In this document: in pieces, positions 34,489-44,038 of the stretch
Numbering within the stretch: the stretch's first letter is position 1
Layout: each line of letters begins with the position of its first letter
NCBI GenBank assembly: GCA_020440705.1
Contig: JAGRNP010000017.1
Coordinates: forward strand, 4,305 to 50,035
DNA: 45,731 nucleotides
DNA from: a bacterium
GTDB lineage: Bacteria > Krumholzibacteriota > Krumholzibacteriia > LZORAL124-64-63
Direction of reading: 5' to 3'
Position numbers and translations under genes: made by a program
Notes under the pieces: generated by a model
Database searches by the model: none
Seen by the model: only the letters and a program-made list of their open reading frames with translations
Told to the model about the DNA's origin: nothing

Positions 34489-35375
34489 GCCACGACACCA
34501 TCATCTCGGTGAAGGACCTGAGCCGGGAGTTCGGGGACAAGAGGGCGCTGGGCGCCGTGAATCTCGAGATCCCGCGGGGATCGGTCGTCGGCCTGCTCGG
34601 GCCCAACGGCTGCGGCAAGACGACGCTCATCAAGCACCTGATCGGGCTGCTGGTGCCGAGCCACGGCGAGGTCCGGGTCTTCGGCACGCCGGCCGCCGAA
34701 CTGGGGCCCGACCAGATCGCCCGCATCGGCTACGTGAGCCAGGACGCCGACCTGCTCACCTGGCTCAACGTCGGCGAGACCGTCGACCTCGCCCGGGCCC
34801 ATCAGCCCCACTGGGACGACGCCCTCGCCGCGCGGCTGCTGGGCGAGTTCGGGCTCGAACGGCACGCCAACGTGGGCAAGCTCTCGGGCGGCCAGAAGCA
34901 GCGCCTGTCCATCGTCCTCGGCGTGGCGCACCGCCCCGAACTGCTGCTGCTCGACGAGCCGGCCGCGGCCCTCGATCCGGTCGTGCGCCAGGAGTTCCTC
35001 GATCTGCTCATGGACCTGATCCAGGACGGCGAGCGCACCATCGTCATCTCGAGCCACATCCTCACCGACGTGGAGAAGGTCATCGACCGCGTGCTCATCC
35101 TGGACCGGGGGCACGTGCACTGCTTCCAGCCCCTGGACGACCTGCGCGAGGAGTACTACCGGGTCAGCCTGCGGGCGCTGTCCGGCGAGATGCCGGCCGA
35201 GCTCGGGCTGAGCGGGCTCAAGCATCTGGCGCGCGAGCGCTCCTCCGCCGTGGCGACGGTCCACAACCCGGACCGCGCCGTCCTCGAGCGCGAGCTCGCG
35301 ACCCTGGCCTGCACCGCCGAGGTGCGCCATCTGGAGTTCGAGGAGATCTACCGCCTGGTCGTGACGGGAAAGTGA
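34485..35375 (+). CDS. ABC transporter ATP-binding protein
   Basis: A 296-residue ATPase. Walker A is GPNGCGKTT (39-47), the signature is [11 protein letters not shown] and Walker [13 protein letters not shown], followed by the switch His in VISSHILTD. The C-terminal 80 residues are typical of CcmA/YtrB-like exporters' ATPases. It overlaps the GntR gene by 4 bp and lies 8 bp before the permease gene, so the three form one operon. It probably energises export or another membrane function of its partner permease. Confidence 0.93.
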   Translation: MSHDTIISVKDLSREFGDKRALGAVNLEIPRGSVVGLLGPNGCGKTTLIKHLIGLLVPSHGEVRVFGTPAAELGPDQIARIGYVSQDADLLTWLNVGETVDLARAHQPHWDDALAARLLGEFGLERHANVGKLSGGQKQRLSIVLGVAHRPELLLLDEPAAALDPVVRQEFLDLLMDLIQDGERTIVISSHILTDVEKVIDRVLILDRGHVHCFQPLDDLREEYYRVSLRALSGEMPAELGLSGLKHLARERSSAVATVHNPDRAVLERELATLACTAEVRHLEFEEIYRLVVTGK

Positions 35376-35383
35376 GGCCGACC

Positions 35384-36835
35384 ATGTCCACCGCGAATCT
35401 GCAGTTGAGGGCGCACCTGCGCCACCGGGGTCTCCTGTTCTGGACCTACTTCGTGCCGGCCGTCTTCTTCGCCACCCTGGTCGCGATCCAGGTGGCCAAG
35501 CACTTCGGCTCGGCCTCGCTGAACCTCTGGGCGCTCCTGGCCCTGGTGGGGGCATCGGCGTTCTTCCTCGCCTCGAGCCAGCAGGAGATCCTGACCCGGC
35601 CGACCTTCTACCTCCTGCCGGGTCTGCGGGCGGGCATGGCGACGAACCAGGTGCGGGTCGGACTGGTGGTGGGCGCCGCCGCCGTGCTGACCGCCTTCGC
35701 GCTGCCCGGCCTGGGCGATCTCCTGGCCGCGTCGCCGCTGCGGGCCGTCTCGGTCCTGGCCGTGGCGATCCTCGTCTTCGCCCTGGTGATGCTGCTGGCG
35801 ATGCAGCTCTCGTTCCTGACCTGGATCATCTTCCAGGTCCTGTGGCTGCAGATCTTCCTGATCAGGCAGGTCATGCGGGTGTCCGACGAGGCCGTGGCCG
35901 GGGCCCTCGACCAGGTCGCGCTCTGGTCGGCGGCCGCCGTCGTCGGCGTGTTCCTCGTGCTGCAGCAGATCCGCAGCGCGGGCCTGCACCGTCGCGTCGC
36001 GGAGAGCCCTTACCTGTCCGTCGCCGACATCAAGAACACCGACAAGGTGGCCGAGTTCAAGCGGCTGCGGGATCTCCACAAGGCCGAGACCGCTGGTGGT
36101 CCGCGACCTTTCGCCGGCGCCATGGCAGCCGGGCTGCGTTGGACGGGCGCCCAGCGGCGGGCAGGCCGGGCGGCCCGGGCCCTGGCCGGCGAGGCCGTCG
36201 TGCTGGGCTTCGCGGCGAGCCTGCCCCGGCGCTGGTGGAAGCTGCTCCTGGCGGCGGGCGTGCTGCCGCTGTTCATGGTCATGGGCGGCTTCTACGACGC
36301 CCGCGCCGTCGCTTTCGACGACAACTGGGTGCGCGAGTGGTTCGTCAACCTGCCCTTCATGTCGATCGCGTTCTTCGGGATCTTCGGCACCTACCTCCGG
36401 CATCCGGCGCCCGGCCGCCTGTGGGACCGGGGAACGCGTCGCGACGCCCTGGTGCCGACGATGATCGCCATGCTCGGCGCGAGCTACGCCATGACCGCGG
36501 TGCTCTTCGCGTTCGGCCATGCGGCGGCGGCCCTGCTGCCGCCCCTGGCCTACCGGGGCGAGGCGCTGCACATGGTCGCGCCGTCGTGGCACGTGTGGCT
36601 GTGGCCGGCGTTCTGCCACGCGGTGCAGATGCTGGTCTGGTCGCTCTGGCGCAGCCCGCGCTGCCAGGGCGTGATGCAGCAGACGGGCACCCTGGCCTTC
36701 TTCCCGCTGATGCTCTTCCTCCGCATGTGGTACGGGCCCTTCGCCTACCCGGCGGCGATCGGCGGAACGGTGATGCTGCTCATGGCGCTGCCGCTGGTCT
36801 GGTCGTGGCGGGTCATGCGGACGGATCAGGCCTGA
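35384..36835 (+). CDS. ABC transporter permease-like membrane protein
   Basis: A 483-residue polytopic protein. Hydrophobic segments appear around residues 18-40 ([20 protein letters not shown]), 46-65, 85-110, 115-160 and 180-197, then a soluble stretch ([23 protein letters not shown]), and five or six more in the C-terminal half. The sequence has no strong family signature. Its position directly after the ATPase and GntR genes marks it as the permease of a YtrA-regulated transporter. Transport substrate unknown; a role in antimicrobial resistance is possible by analogy with YtrA operons. Confidence 0.8.
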   Translation: MSTANLQLRAHLRHRGLLFWTYFVPAVFFATLVAIQVAKHFGSASLNLWALLALVGASAFFLASSQQEILTRPTFYLLPGLRAGMATNQVRVGLVVGAAAVLTAFALPGLGDLLAASPLRAVSVLAVAILVFALVMLLAMQLSFLTWIIFQVLWLQIFLIRQVMRVSDEAVAGALDQVALWSAAAVVGVFLVLQQIRSAGLHRRVAESPYLSVADIKNTDKVAEFKRLRDLHKAETAGGPRPFAGAMAAGLRWTGAQRRAGRAARALAGEAVVLGFAASLPRRWWKLLLAAGVLPLFMVMGGFYDARAVAFDDNWVREWFVNLPFMSIAFFGIFGTYLRHPAPGRLWDRGTRRDALVPTMIAMLGASYAMTAVLFAFGHAAAALLPPLAYRGEALHMVAPSWHVWLWPAFCHAVQMLVWSLWRSPRCQGVMQQTGTLAFFPLMLFLRMWYGPFAYPAAIGGTVMLLMALPLVWSWRVMRTDQA

Positions 36836-36942
36836 CGGACCGCGCGGGCCGCGATGGAGAAACTGCGCGCGAAATCCCGACGGACGTGCGATGCTCCCCC
36901 GGCAATGGGGGCTCATCGCATGTCCTGATCGGAGGGGATACC

Positions 36943-37638
36943 ATGTCACGCAAACTCGGCGCCGAGTTCATCGGCACCTTCTGGCTCGTCCTGGGCGGTT
37001 GCGGCAGCGCCGTCCTGGCCGCGGCCTTTCCCCAGGTGGGCATCGGCCTGCTCGGAGTCTCTCTCGCCTTCGGCCTGACCGTCCTGACCATGGCCTTCGC
37101 CATCGGCCACATCAGCGGCTGCCACCTGAATCCCGCCGTCTCGTTCGGCCTCTGGGCGGGCGGACGTTTCGACGCGAGGGAACTCGGGCCCTACATCGTG
37201 GCGCAGGTCCTCGGCGGCATCGCCGGGGCCGGGGTGCTGTACGTGATCGCGAGCGGCCAGGCGGGCTTCGACATCGCCGGCGGCCTGGCGAGCAACGGCT
37301 ACGGCGACCACTCGCCCGGGGGCTACACCCTCGTGGCGGGTCTCGTGTGCGAGATCGTGATGACCTTCATGTTCCTCATGATCATCCTCGGGGCGACCGA
37401 CGCCCGGGCGCCGCAGGGTTTCGCGCCGATCGCCATCGGTCTCGGCCTGACCCTCATCCACCTGATCAGCATCCCCGTCACCAACACGTCGGTGAACCCG
37501 GCGCGCAGCACCGGTCCGGCCGTGTTCGTGGGCGACTGGGCCCTCGGCCAGCTCTGGCTGTTCTGGGTGGCGCCGATCGTCGGGGCGGTGCTGGCCGGAT
37601 TCGTCTACCGCTCGCTCTTCGCCGCCCGCGACGGCTAG
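36943..37638 (+). CDS. aqpZ: Aquaporin Z-like MIP channel
   Basis: A 231-residue channel of the major intrinsic protein family. The two NPA boxes are [13 protein letters not shown] (near residue 64) and [14 protein letters not shown] (near 186). Six transmembrane segments are evident, beginning [23 protein letters not shown]. The selectivity-filter context (Cys before His-Leu-NPA, and Thr-Ser-Val-NPARS) matches water-selective AqpZ rather than glycerol facilitators. GGAGGG lies 7 nt before the ATG. Its stop codon shares the CTAG at 37635-37638 with the stop of the convergent asparaginase gene. Confidence 0.93.
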   Translation: MSRKLGAEFIGTFWLVLGGCGSAVLAAAFPQVGIGLLGVSLAFGLTVLTMAFAIGHISGCHLNPAVSFGLWAGGRFDARELGPYIVAQVLGGIAGAGVLYVIASGQAGFDIAGGLASNGYGDHSPGGYTLVAGLVCEIVMTFMFLMIILGATDARAPQGFAPIAIGLGLTLIHLISIPVTNTSVNPARSTGPAVFVGDWALGQLWLFWVAPIVGAVLAGFVYRSLFAARDG

Positions 37639-38687
37639 CGGTCCTCCACCGACCACCCCGGGACGTCCACGAGCTGCGCGCCGTGGGCGTCCTGCAGGGC
37701 GTACTGGAACCAGGGCAGGATGGCGTGGGCGCCCACGCGCCCCGAGCGGTCGATGGCGAGGTAGCCCACCTGCAGCTCGTCCTCGCGCCAGCGCGGGTTG
37801 CGCCGCACGATGCGCGCGACCCCCTCGCGGCACGCCTCGGCCGGCGAGAGCCCCTGCCGCATGAGCTCGACGATGAGGAAGCTGCCCACCGTCTTCATGA
37901 CCTCCTCGCCCACACCGGTGGCGCAGGCCGCGCCGACCTCGTTGTCCACGTAGAGGCTGGCCCCGATGATGGGCGAGTCGCCCACGCGGCCGTGCATCTT
38001 GTAGGCCAGACCGCTGGTGGTGCAGGCCCCCGAGAGGTTGCCGTCGCGGTCGATGGCGAGCTGGCTGATCGTGTCGTGGCGGCTCGGGTCCGAGGCGGCC
38101 GACCAGGGCTCGTACTTCGCCTCCCGCCGCCACTTCTCCCAGTCGCGGCGCGCCCGTTCGGTGAGCAGGTCCTCGGCCGGATGCCCCTGCTCCAGGGCGA
38201 AGCGCCGGGCGCCCTCGCCCACGAGCATCACATGGGGCGTCTTCTCCATGACGGCGCGCGCCACGCTCACCGGGTGCCTGATGTCCTGCAGGAACGCCAC
38301 CGAGCCGGCGTTGCCGGTCTCGTCCATGATGCAGGCGTCGAGGGTCACCTTGCCGTCGCGGTCCGGGCGCCCGCCGTAGCCCACCGAGTCCACCTCCGGA
38401 TCGGCCTCCGTCACCCGCACGCCCGCTTCCACCGCGTCGAGGGCCCGCCCGCCGGCCGCCAGCACGCCCCAGGCGGCGGCGTTGGCGGCGAGGCCGTGCC
38501 GCCAGGTCGAGACGACCACGGGGCCGCCGCCCGGATGCTCGCCCGGATCGACGAACCGGTCGATGAGCGACGCGCCCGCGCCGCTCCCCACCGGATCGGG
38601 CTCCTGCTGGGCGCGGCCGGCCCGTCCGGCGGTCAGGGCGGCGAGGGCGGCGCCGGCGGTCTGCAGGAAGCGGCGGCGGGTGGTCAT
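37635..38687 (-). CDS. Tat-exported N4-(beta-N-acetylglucosaminyl)-L-asparaginase (glycosylasparaginase)
   Basis: A 350-residue Ntn hydrolase. It should split GlcNAc-Asn, the last bond of N-glycan breakdown. The N-terminus ([19 protein letters not shown]) is a twin-arginine signal. The autocleavage site is [10 protein letters not shown] with Thr206 as nucleophile; [36 protein letters not shown] is the conserved substrate-binding stretch. The ATG overlaps the stop of the GH38 C-terminal piece as ATGA, so it is co-translated with the mannosidase. This placement beside GH38, GH130 and GH20 genes supports the glycoprotein role over plain asparaginase. Confidence 0.92.
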   Translation of the reverse strand: MTTRRRFLQTAGAALAALTAGRAGRAQQEPDPVGSGAGASLIDRFVDPGEHPGGGPVVVSTWRHGLAANAAAWGVLAAGGRALDAVEAGVRVTEADPEVDSVGYGGRPDRDGKVTLDACIMDETGNAGSVAFLQDIRHPVSVARAVMEKTPHVMLVGEGARRFALEQGHPAEDLLTERARRDWEKWRREAKYEPWSAASDPSRHDTISQLAIDRDGNLSGACTTSGLAYKMHGRVGDSPIIGASLYVDNEVGAACATGVGEEVMKTVGSFLIVELMRQGLSPAEACREGVARIVRRNPRWREDELQVGYLAIDRSGRVGAHAILPWFQYALQDAHGAQLVDVPGWSVEDR

Positions 38688-39379
38688 GACGATTCCTCGG
38701 TTTCCGGCCCGGCGAGGGCCAGGGCCAGGGTGGCGATCTCGTGGGGGGCCAGCGGCACGCGCACGCGGCGGCCCCCGTGGGTCGGAACGGGGTCGTCCCG
38801 GTAGATGTGCAGTTCGGTCTCGACGAGGCTCACCTTCTCGACGTCGATCACCGGCAACTCGAGGTGCAGGGTCTCGGTCACCGCGACATCGGCGAGGTTG
38901 ACCAGCCGCACGATCAGCGCCTCGCCCCGCTCGGCCCGCTTGACGGCGGTGATGGCCACGCGCGGATCGGAGCCCGCGAGCAGGCCGGCGCCGCCGGACG
39001 TGCTGTCGTCCGCCACGCCCTGCACCACGGGCGTCGGCGTGCGCCAGGCGTCGCTGCGTCCCTTGACGTCGGCGGTGAGCGGGTCGCCCGTGAACGGCAT
39101 CACGGCGCAATGGAAGGTGTGGCGCCCGATGAGCTGGGCGTCGGGCGTGGCCAGGGTGGGGCCCGCGTTGATGCGGTTGCGCGTGGGCAGGTCGTCGCGG
39201 CTGAGCCAGTCGACGCAGCGCAGCAGGGTCACGGCGCAGACGGCGGTGCCGTCGCCGGCGTCGAGCACCTCGACCTCGGGCAGGCCCCGGTTGAAGACGG
39301 CCAGGCCGCCTTCCGCGTCCACGAGGGCGCTGAAGTCCTGCTGGGGCCAGTTGTTCGTTAAGGGTACGGCCCCCCCCAA
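38684..39379 (-). CDS. GH38 alpha-mannosidase, C-terminal piece (separated by frameshifts)
   Basis: A 231-residue frame with the C-terminal beta-sandwich of a GH38 enzyme: NNWPQQDFSALVDAEGGLAVFNRGLPEVEV, TLLRCVDWLSRDDLPTRN, FHCAVMPFTG, then LIVRLVNLADVAVTETL. The nominal TTG start at 39379 lacks a convincing ribosome site, so the piece is probably not translated alone. It belongs to the N-terminal piece at 39416-41500: an extra base in the C5 run at 39423-39427 and a missing base in the C8 run at 39370-39377 would restore one continuous frame, with the bridge reading SWEKRRAGDERRSWGG. Its stop overlaps the glycosylasparaginase start. Confidence 0.75.
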   Translation of the reverse strand: MGGAVPLTNNWPQQDFSALVDAEGGLAVFNRGLPEVEVLDAGDGTAVCAVTLLRCVDWLSRDDLPTRNRINAGPTLATPDAQLIGRHTFHCAVMPFTGDPLTADVKGRSDAWRTPTPVVQGVADDSTSGGAGLLAGSDPRVAITAVKRAERGEALIVRLVNLADVAVTETLHLELPVIDVEKVSLVETELHIYRDDPVPTHGGRRVRVPLAPHEIATLALALAGPETEESS

Positions 39380-39415
39380 GATCTACGCTCGTCCCCTGCG
39401 CGGCGCTTTTCCCAG

Positions 39416-41500
39416 CTAGTGGCCCCCGGTGAGCTGGGCGTCGGCCGCGAAGCCCGCCGGGAACCACGCCCGCAGGCGGTGGTCGAAGGCGCGGTTGTTG
39501 ACGGTGGTCGCGATGTCGAGCAGACGCGCGTCGGCCTCGAGGGCGATGCGCACCGTGACGTCGCACGGCGTCGTGCGCACCTGGCGGGTGCGGCGGTCGG
39601 GCTCCAGCGAGCGGGGCAGATCGAAGCGGAACGTGGTCTCGGCGGCGGCCCGCAGCGGCGAGCGGTCCTGCAACCGGACCTTGCCCTCGGCGCCCGCCGA
39701 GAACGTCGTGCCCGACGTCTCGGCCGGACAGAAGTCGTACTCGTCGCCCGCGTCCTCGGTGTCCTCGAGCAGGTTCAGGCCGGCGAAGGTGCGGCCGGTG
39801 GCCTTGTCGAGCAGGTCGATGGTGCCGTCCGGATGCAGCGTCGCGGCCAGGTGGGCGTTCTCGAGCCGGGCGCCGTCGCCGGCGTAGCCGGTCGTCACCG
39901 CACCGGGCGCCCGGACACTGGGCCCCGGTGCGGTGGTGAGCCGGAAGGCGGCGTGGCCCACCGGCGGCAGGTCGGGGGCCAGGAAGCGCAGGGTCACGCA
40001 GGCGTCGTGGGTGTCGCCCTCGGTGCCGTCGCCGATGATCCGGTCGCCGAAACGGCGCAGGTAGGTGTCCAGGCGCGCGGCCTGGTCCTCGTAGGCGAGC
40101 AGTGCGCGGTAGTCGACGCCCCAGAAGCGCTCGAGGTGCCGCACCTGCCGCACCTCGCACGGCACCGGCCGGCCGGCGGCGTCGGTCACGCGCAGGGCCG
40201 CGGGATCGCCACTGCCCGGCGGCAGCACCACGAGCCGGTCGACGACGGCACGGCGCCGCCGGGGCAGGGGGTTCGCCACGCGCAGCACCATCTGCCGGTC
40301 GCCGTCCGGCTCCGGGGCCAGGGCCGGCGTCCAGCACCGCAGCAGCCGCGTCACCATCTGCTCGCCCGTCTCGCGCACGGTGGCGAAGCGGGTCTCCATC
40401 TCGCGGTGCACCGCGTCGATGCTGCAGCCGCAGATGGAGTCGTGGGGGTGGTTGCGCAGCAGTTCGCGCCAGGCCAGATCGAGCAGTCCGGACGGCCAGG
40501 CGTGGCCGTCGCGGGCCCAGGCGGCGGCGTGCAGGGGCTCCACGACCCGGGTCAGCAGATCCTGGCAGGCGGTGTTGGCCTGCTTGAGGGGCATGCGGGT
40601 CGACCACACCCCCGAGAGGATCGGGTTGTCGCGTCCGCCGAGGAGTTCGCCCGCGAGCACCGGTCGCTCGTCGTCGGGCGTGTGCTCCCGCACGGCCGCC
40701 ACGAAGTCGGCCAGCGAGGCGACGGTGAACGCGGTGTCCGGGAAGGCCTCGGCGAGGGCCGCCAGCACGGGGCCGCCGGCGCGCTGCGGCGGGAAGTGGT
40801 CGCAGCCGTTCAGCAGCAGGGCCGGATCGTGCCCGGGGCGGCGCGCCATCTTCGCGAAGAGCTCGCGCACCTGCGCCACGGCGCGCGCGGGCTCCACCGC
40901 CCGCGCCGTGTGGGCGTGCCAGAGTTCCGCGTGGCCCAGCCCGCCGGCGTTGCAGTACCCCTCGCACGGGTTGACCGCCAGCACCTCCGAACCGTCCGGC
41001 CCGCGCCAGCGGAAGAGCCAGCCCACGTCGTCGGCCCGATCGTCGAGACCGCGCGCGAAGACGAAGCTGTCGAGGCCGGCGAGCTGGAGCAGTTGGGGCA
41101 GCTGGGCGATGTGGCCGAAGCTGTCCGGCATGTAGCCGACCCGGTGCACGCGCCCGAGGGGCGAGGTGCGATGGCCGCGGAGCAGGTTGCGGGCGGTGGC
41201 CTCGCCGCTGACGAGGAACTCGTCCGGCAGCACGTACCAGGGGCCGACGACGAGGCGGCCCTCGCGCACGAGACGGTCGACGCGGTCGCGCGCATCGGGC
41301 CGGGCGGCGAGGTAGTCCTCGAGCACGGCCGTCTGGCCGTCGAGCAGGAAACGGGGCACGGCGTCGTCGTGGTCCAGCGCGTCGAGGATGCCGTCCACGG
41401 CCGCGACCAGGTCGACCCGGAAGCGCGCGAACGTCTGGTACCACTCCCGGTCCCAGTGGGTGTGGGCGACGACGAAGGCCTGGCGGGGGGCGTCGGTCAT
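39416..41500 (-). CDS. GH38 alpha-mannosidase, N-terminal catalytic piece
   Basis: A 694-residue frame from ATG 41500 (GAGG 8 nt upstream). The GH38 catalytic domain is intact: VAHTHWDREWYQTF with zinc ligands His15 and Asp17, GYMPDSFGHIAQLPQLL with nucleophile Asp126, LLLNGCDHFPP and RNHPHDSICGCS. The frame then continues into the middle beta domain and stops at a TAG (39418-39416) where the family continues. A second in-frame TAG (39385-39383) follows 11 codons later. The C-terminal part lies in the same overall frame at 38684-39379. GH38 enzymes remove alpha-linked mannose, here probably cytoplasmic as no signal peptide is seen. Real frameshift, sequencing error and phase variation are all possible. 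Confidence 0.85.
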   Translation of the reverse strand: MTDAPRQAFVVAHTHWDREWYQTFARFRVDLVAAVDGILDALDHDDAVPRFLLDGQTAVLEDYLAARPDARDRVDRLVREGRLVVGPWYVLPDEFLVSGEATARNLLRGHRTSPLGRVHRVGYMPDSFGHIAQLPQLLQLAGLDSFVFARGLDDRADDVGWLFRWRGPDGSEVLAVNPCEGYCNAGGLGHAELWHAHTARAVEPARAVAQVRELFAKMARRPGHDPALLLNGCDHFPPQRAGGPVLAALAEAFPDTAFTVASLADFVAAVREHTPDDERPVLAGELLGGRDNPILSGVWSTRMPLKQANTACQDLLTRVVEPLHAAAWARDGHAWPSGLLDLAWRELLRNHPHDSICGCSIDAVHREMETRFATVRETGEQMVTRLLRCWTPALAPEPDGDRQMVLRVANPLPRRRRAVVDRLVVLPPGSGDPAALRVTDAAGRPVPCEVRQVRHLERFWGVDYRALLAYEDQAARLDTYLRRFGDRIIGDGTEGDTHDACVTLRFLAPDLPPVGHAAFRLTTAPGPSVRAPGAVTTGYAGDGARLENAHLAATLHPDGTIDLLDKATGRTFAGLNLLEDTEDAGDEYDFCPAETSGTTFSAGAEGKVRLQDRSPLRAAAETTFRFDLPRSLEPDRRTRQVRTTPCDVTVRIALEADARLLDIATTVNNRAFDHRLRAWFPAGFAADAQLTGGH

Positions 41501-41508
41501 GGCGGACC

Positions 41509-42513
41509 TCAGGAGCAGGCGGCCAGCACCTCGCCGACCGTGGCGGTGGCGCGGCCGATGCAGGTGTCGGCGGCGCCGTAGTAGAGCTGCAGGGTGGCAG
41601 CGGGGCCGGCCGGTTCGCCGTCGGCCACGCCGTCGACGATCAGGCCCGACGGAAACACGACGTTGGGCACCTGGCCGACCATCTCCCATTCCTCGCGGGG
41701 TTCGAGCAGGTTCTCGTCCGTGCGCGCGAGCACCTTCGTGGGGTCGTCGCGGTCGAGCAGGACCGCGCCGGCCTGGTAGATGTTGGCCGCCTGGAAGTGG
41801 GTGGCGACGCCGTGGTAGATCAGCAGCCAGCCCTGCTCGGTGAGCACCGGCGGCGGGCCCGCGCCGACGAGTTCGTCCCAGTAGTGGGGCCGACCGCCGA
41901 ACACCGGGCCGAGGTCCTCCCAGTTCTGCAGGTCGTCCGAGGCGAGCAGGCGCACGCCGGCGCCGGTGGGCGGTCCGCCCGCGGGGCGGGCCGTGTTGGG
42001 CCGGTCGAGCATGAGCACGCGACCGCCCACCAGGCCGGGAAAGAGCACGCCGTTGCGCGTGTCCTCGCCGCCGGTCAGGGCCACCAGGCTCAGCTGCGAG
42101 AGCCCGACGCAGCACACGTCGTCCGGACCGGCCGGCGACCAAACCGCGAGCCGGCAGCCGCGATCGGTGTCCAGGGCCGTCACCACGAGCCGCCCGAAGC
42201 CGGTCGCGGTGACGCGCGCGTCGTAGACGTGGTGGACGGCGAGGGGCCGGCCGTCGACGGGATCGACGAGCCCCTCGAGCCCGCGGAACGTGACGGGCCG
42301 GGGCTGGAACGAGAAGCCCAGACCGTCGGGATTGGTGGCGAGCCAGGTCAGGGTGCGCCGGCCGCGGGTCTGGACCCGGCACATCAGCACCGACACGGCG
42401 CCGACGCGCAGGGCGCCGGGATTGAAGACGCTGCTCACGTCGACGGCGACGCCGGGCACGTCCGGCACGTCGTGCCGTGTCAGCAGCGGGCCATGCCCGA
42501 GGCGGTGGAACAT
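41509..42513 (-). CDS. GH130 beta-mannoside phosphorylase/hydrolase
   Basis: A 334-residue five-bladed beta-propeller of family GH130. Visible family elements are SSVFNPGALRVGAVSVLMCRV, HHVYDARVTATGFG, TRNGVLFPGLVGGRVLMLDRPN, HYWDELVGAGPPPVLTEQGWLLIYHGV and LQLYYGAADTCIGRATA. Members phosphorolyse or hydrolyse beta-mannosides, including Man-beta-1,4-GlcNAc of the N-glycan core. The subgroup cannot be fixed by eye. The stop lies 8 bp before the GH38 ATG, so both are on one transcript. No signal peptide is present, which fits intracellular use of imported disaccharides. Confidence 0.88.
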   Translation of the reverse strand: MFHRLGHGPLLTRHDVPDVPGVAVDVSSVFNPGALRVGAVSVLMCRVQTRGRRTLTWLATNPDGLGFSFQPRPVTFRGLEGLVDPVDGRPLAVHHVYDARVTATGFGRLVVTALDTDRGCRLAVWSPAGPDDVCCVGLSQLSLVALTGGEDTRNGVLFPGLVGGRVLMLDRPNTARPAGGPPTGAGVRLLASDDLQNWEDLGPVFGGRPHYWDELVGAGPPPVLTEQGWLLIYHGVATHFQAANIYQAGAVLLDRDDPTKVLARTDENLLEPREEWEMVGQVPNVVFPSGLIVDGVADGEPAGPAATLQLYYGAADTCIGRATATVGEVLAACS

Positions 42514-42607
42514 GTGGCGGCGACTCCCGGGTGGAGGATGGGGCGATCGGGCCAGTCTAGCACCGGGGTGCCCGGATCACCAAGCACCGGTGGCCGCGAA
42601 CAGCCGG

Positions 42608-43762
42608 TCAACGTGTCCCTTCACTCCTCAACAGCCGCCCCGTCTCGTCCACCGTCGCGGTCACCGTCGGCGTGACGAGACGGGCGGCGAAACGCGCGTC
42701 GCTCGCGTCCATCTCGAGTCGCCAGCCGGGGGGCAGGGGCGTCGTGTGCACGGCGCCGTCCTGCCGGGGCCAGGCGGGGAGCCGACCGGTCGCCACGCCG
42801 AGTTCGGTCAGCGACGCGGCGAAGCGCCCCCGTTCGGCGGCGAATTCCCGCTGCAGGTAGTAGACGGGCATCACGAGGCGGGCGGTGACGATGGCCGCGT
42901 GCTCGTCCGAGTTGGCGAACGTGATCGCGTCGGTCCCGTCGCCGAACAGGACCTCGCCCCACATCTCGGGCATGTGCATGGCGACCGCGCCCTGGGGCGA
43001 CCACACCCAGTTGTCCTCGGGCAGCGGCCGTCCGGTCTCCGCGTCGGTGATCTTCGCGTACGCCCCGTCGACGACCTCGGTGCGCCACTGCACGCGGGAG
43101 AAGTTCAGCCGCCAGACGTCCCCGGGGCGCGGCGGCGCCGGCCGGCCGGCCGCCTCGCCCAGCACGGCCCAGGGAATGGCGATCTCGACCGTCCAGCCCG
43201 TGTCCGTGTCGGCGGGATCGTTGAGCGTGCCGTCGACGTGCACGGCCGTCCGCAGCCCGGCGATGTCCCAGGCGTTCACCGCCGGCGCGCCGTCGCGGTA
43301 GGGGCGCACCAGCATCAGATCCCACTCGGTGCCGAGGGCGTTGATCTCGAGCTCGTAGTACAGGTGGTTGTCGCCGTCCGGATCGATGAAGACCTCGAAG
43401 TCGTTGTCGTGGTAGATGACCGCGTCGCGCTGGGTGAGCTTCGCCCAAACGTGGGGCTCCTTCAGCTCGGCGGCGATGCAGAGGTCCTCGGCGGTCCAGA
43501 CCATCTTCGCCCGGGTGCGGAAACGCGGCTCGCGGCGCACCGGACCTTCGATGTCGCCGAAGGGCTCCGTCCACGGGGCGGCGGCCCAGGCTTCGTCGTC
43601 GAGGCGGCCGTCGATGACGGGAGCCGACCCTGCGGGCGGGCAGACGTATTGGGCGGGGGCGGGGAAGGTCGCCGGAATCTGGAGCGACCGGGCGGATCCT
43701 GCAGGATATAACAAAAACACAAATATAACGATGATGATGCCGGATCGAAGTTGGTACAACAA
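42608..43762 (-). CDS. Secreted CBM9-like (carbohydrate-binding family 9) protein
   Basis: A protein of about 384 residues with a CBM9/DOMON-like beta sandwich (APVIDGRLDDEAWAAAPWTEPFGDIEG, MVWTAEDLCIAAELKEPHVWAK, YHDNDFEVFIDPDGDNHLYYELEINALGTEWDL, GWTVEIAIPWAVLGE) and a C-terminal extension. The start is uncertain: a TTG at 43762 with GGGGA 6 nt upstream gives the signal-like LYQLRSGIIIVIFVFLLYPAG, while a frame from 43873 lacks a ribosome site and would include the predicted promoter. Such proteins bind glycans at the cell surface, fitting the neighbouring glycosidases. Confidence 0.72.
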   Translation of the reverse strand: MLYQLRSGIIIVIFVFLLYPAGSARSLQIPATFPAPAQYVCPPAGSAPVIDGRLDDEAWAAAPWTEPFGDIEGPVRREPRFRTRAKMVWTAEDLCIAAELKEPHVWAKLTQRDAVIYHDNDFEVFIDPDGDNHLYYELEINALGTEWDLMLVRPYRDGAPAVNAWDIAGLRTAVHVDGTLNDPADTDTGWTVEIAIPWAVLGEAAGRPAPPRPGDVWRLNFSRVQWRTEVVDGAYAKITDAETGRPLPEDNWVWSPQGAVAMHMPEMWGEVLFGDGTDAITFANSDEHAAIVTARLVMPVYYLQREFAAERGRFAASLTELGVATGRLPAWPRQDGAVHTTPLPPGWRLEMDASDARFAARLVTPTVTATVDETGRLLRSEGTR

Positions 43763-43812
43763 CTTTAGTCCCCAAATGTTAAGGTCCCGGGCCCCCTGGC
43801 GCCTCGCCTCGC

Positions 43813-43842
43813 ACCATAGCACAATTTTCTGGTGTTCGGCAA
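43813..43842 (-). promoter_or_regulatory. Predicted promoter of the CBM9-like gene
   Basis: On the minus strand TTGCCG (43842-43837), 18 bp and TATGGT (43818-43813) precede the TTG start by about 50 bp. If real, the ATG at 43870 cannot be the start. Confidence 0.45.
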
Positions 43843-43892
43843 CGGATTCCGGCCCGTGATCGCCTGACATCAATAATGAAAACCGTTCTTGT

Positions 43893-43922
43893 TTGAATCA
43901 GATATCCCGTTTCTGTTACGAT
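43893..43922 (+). promoter_or_regulatory. Predicted promoter of the small secreted protein gene
   Basis: TTGAAT (43893-43898), 18 bp and TACGAT (43917-43922) lie in a markedly AT-rich stretch. The leader would be about 110 nt. Confidence 0.45.
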
Positions 43923-44038
43923 TTTAGCTCGGATTCTGCACAGAACGGATCCGCGAACCGAAACCCGAATGCGGGTCCACTCCCCGGGAACTCGGCCGCT
44001 TCACGCGGCGCGCGCCCGGAGCAACTGGGGGAGACAAC

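Noticed and set aside
39383-39418. Amber (TAG) recoding, e.g. pyrrolysine, to explain the GH38 interruption
   Set aside because: The residues between the two TAGs in frame 0 do not resemble the family, while the +1 frame does; two homopolymer indels explain both. TAG is also used as a normal stop by many genes here (e.g. 6503-6505, 16447-16449).
37635-41444. 1269-residue minus-strand frame continuous with the glycosylasparaginase
   Set aside because: Only its last 350 residues are real; the rest is Arg/Pro/Gly-rich shadow of the GH38 gene. The Tat signal and ATGA overlap fix the start at 38687.
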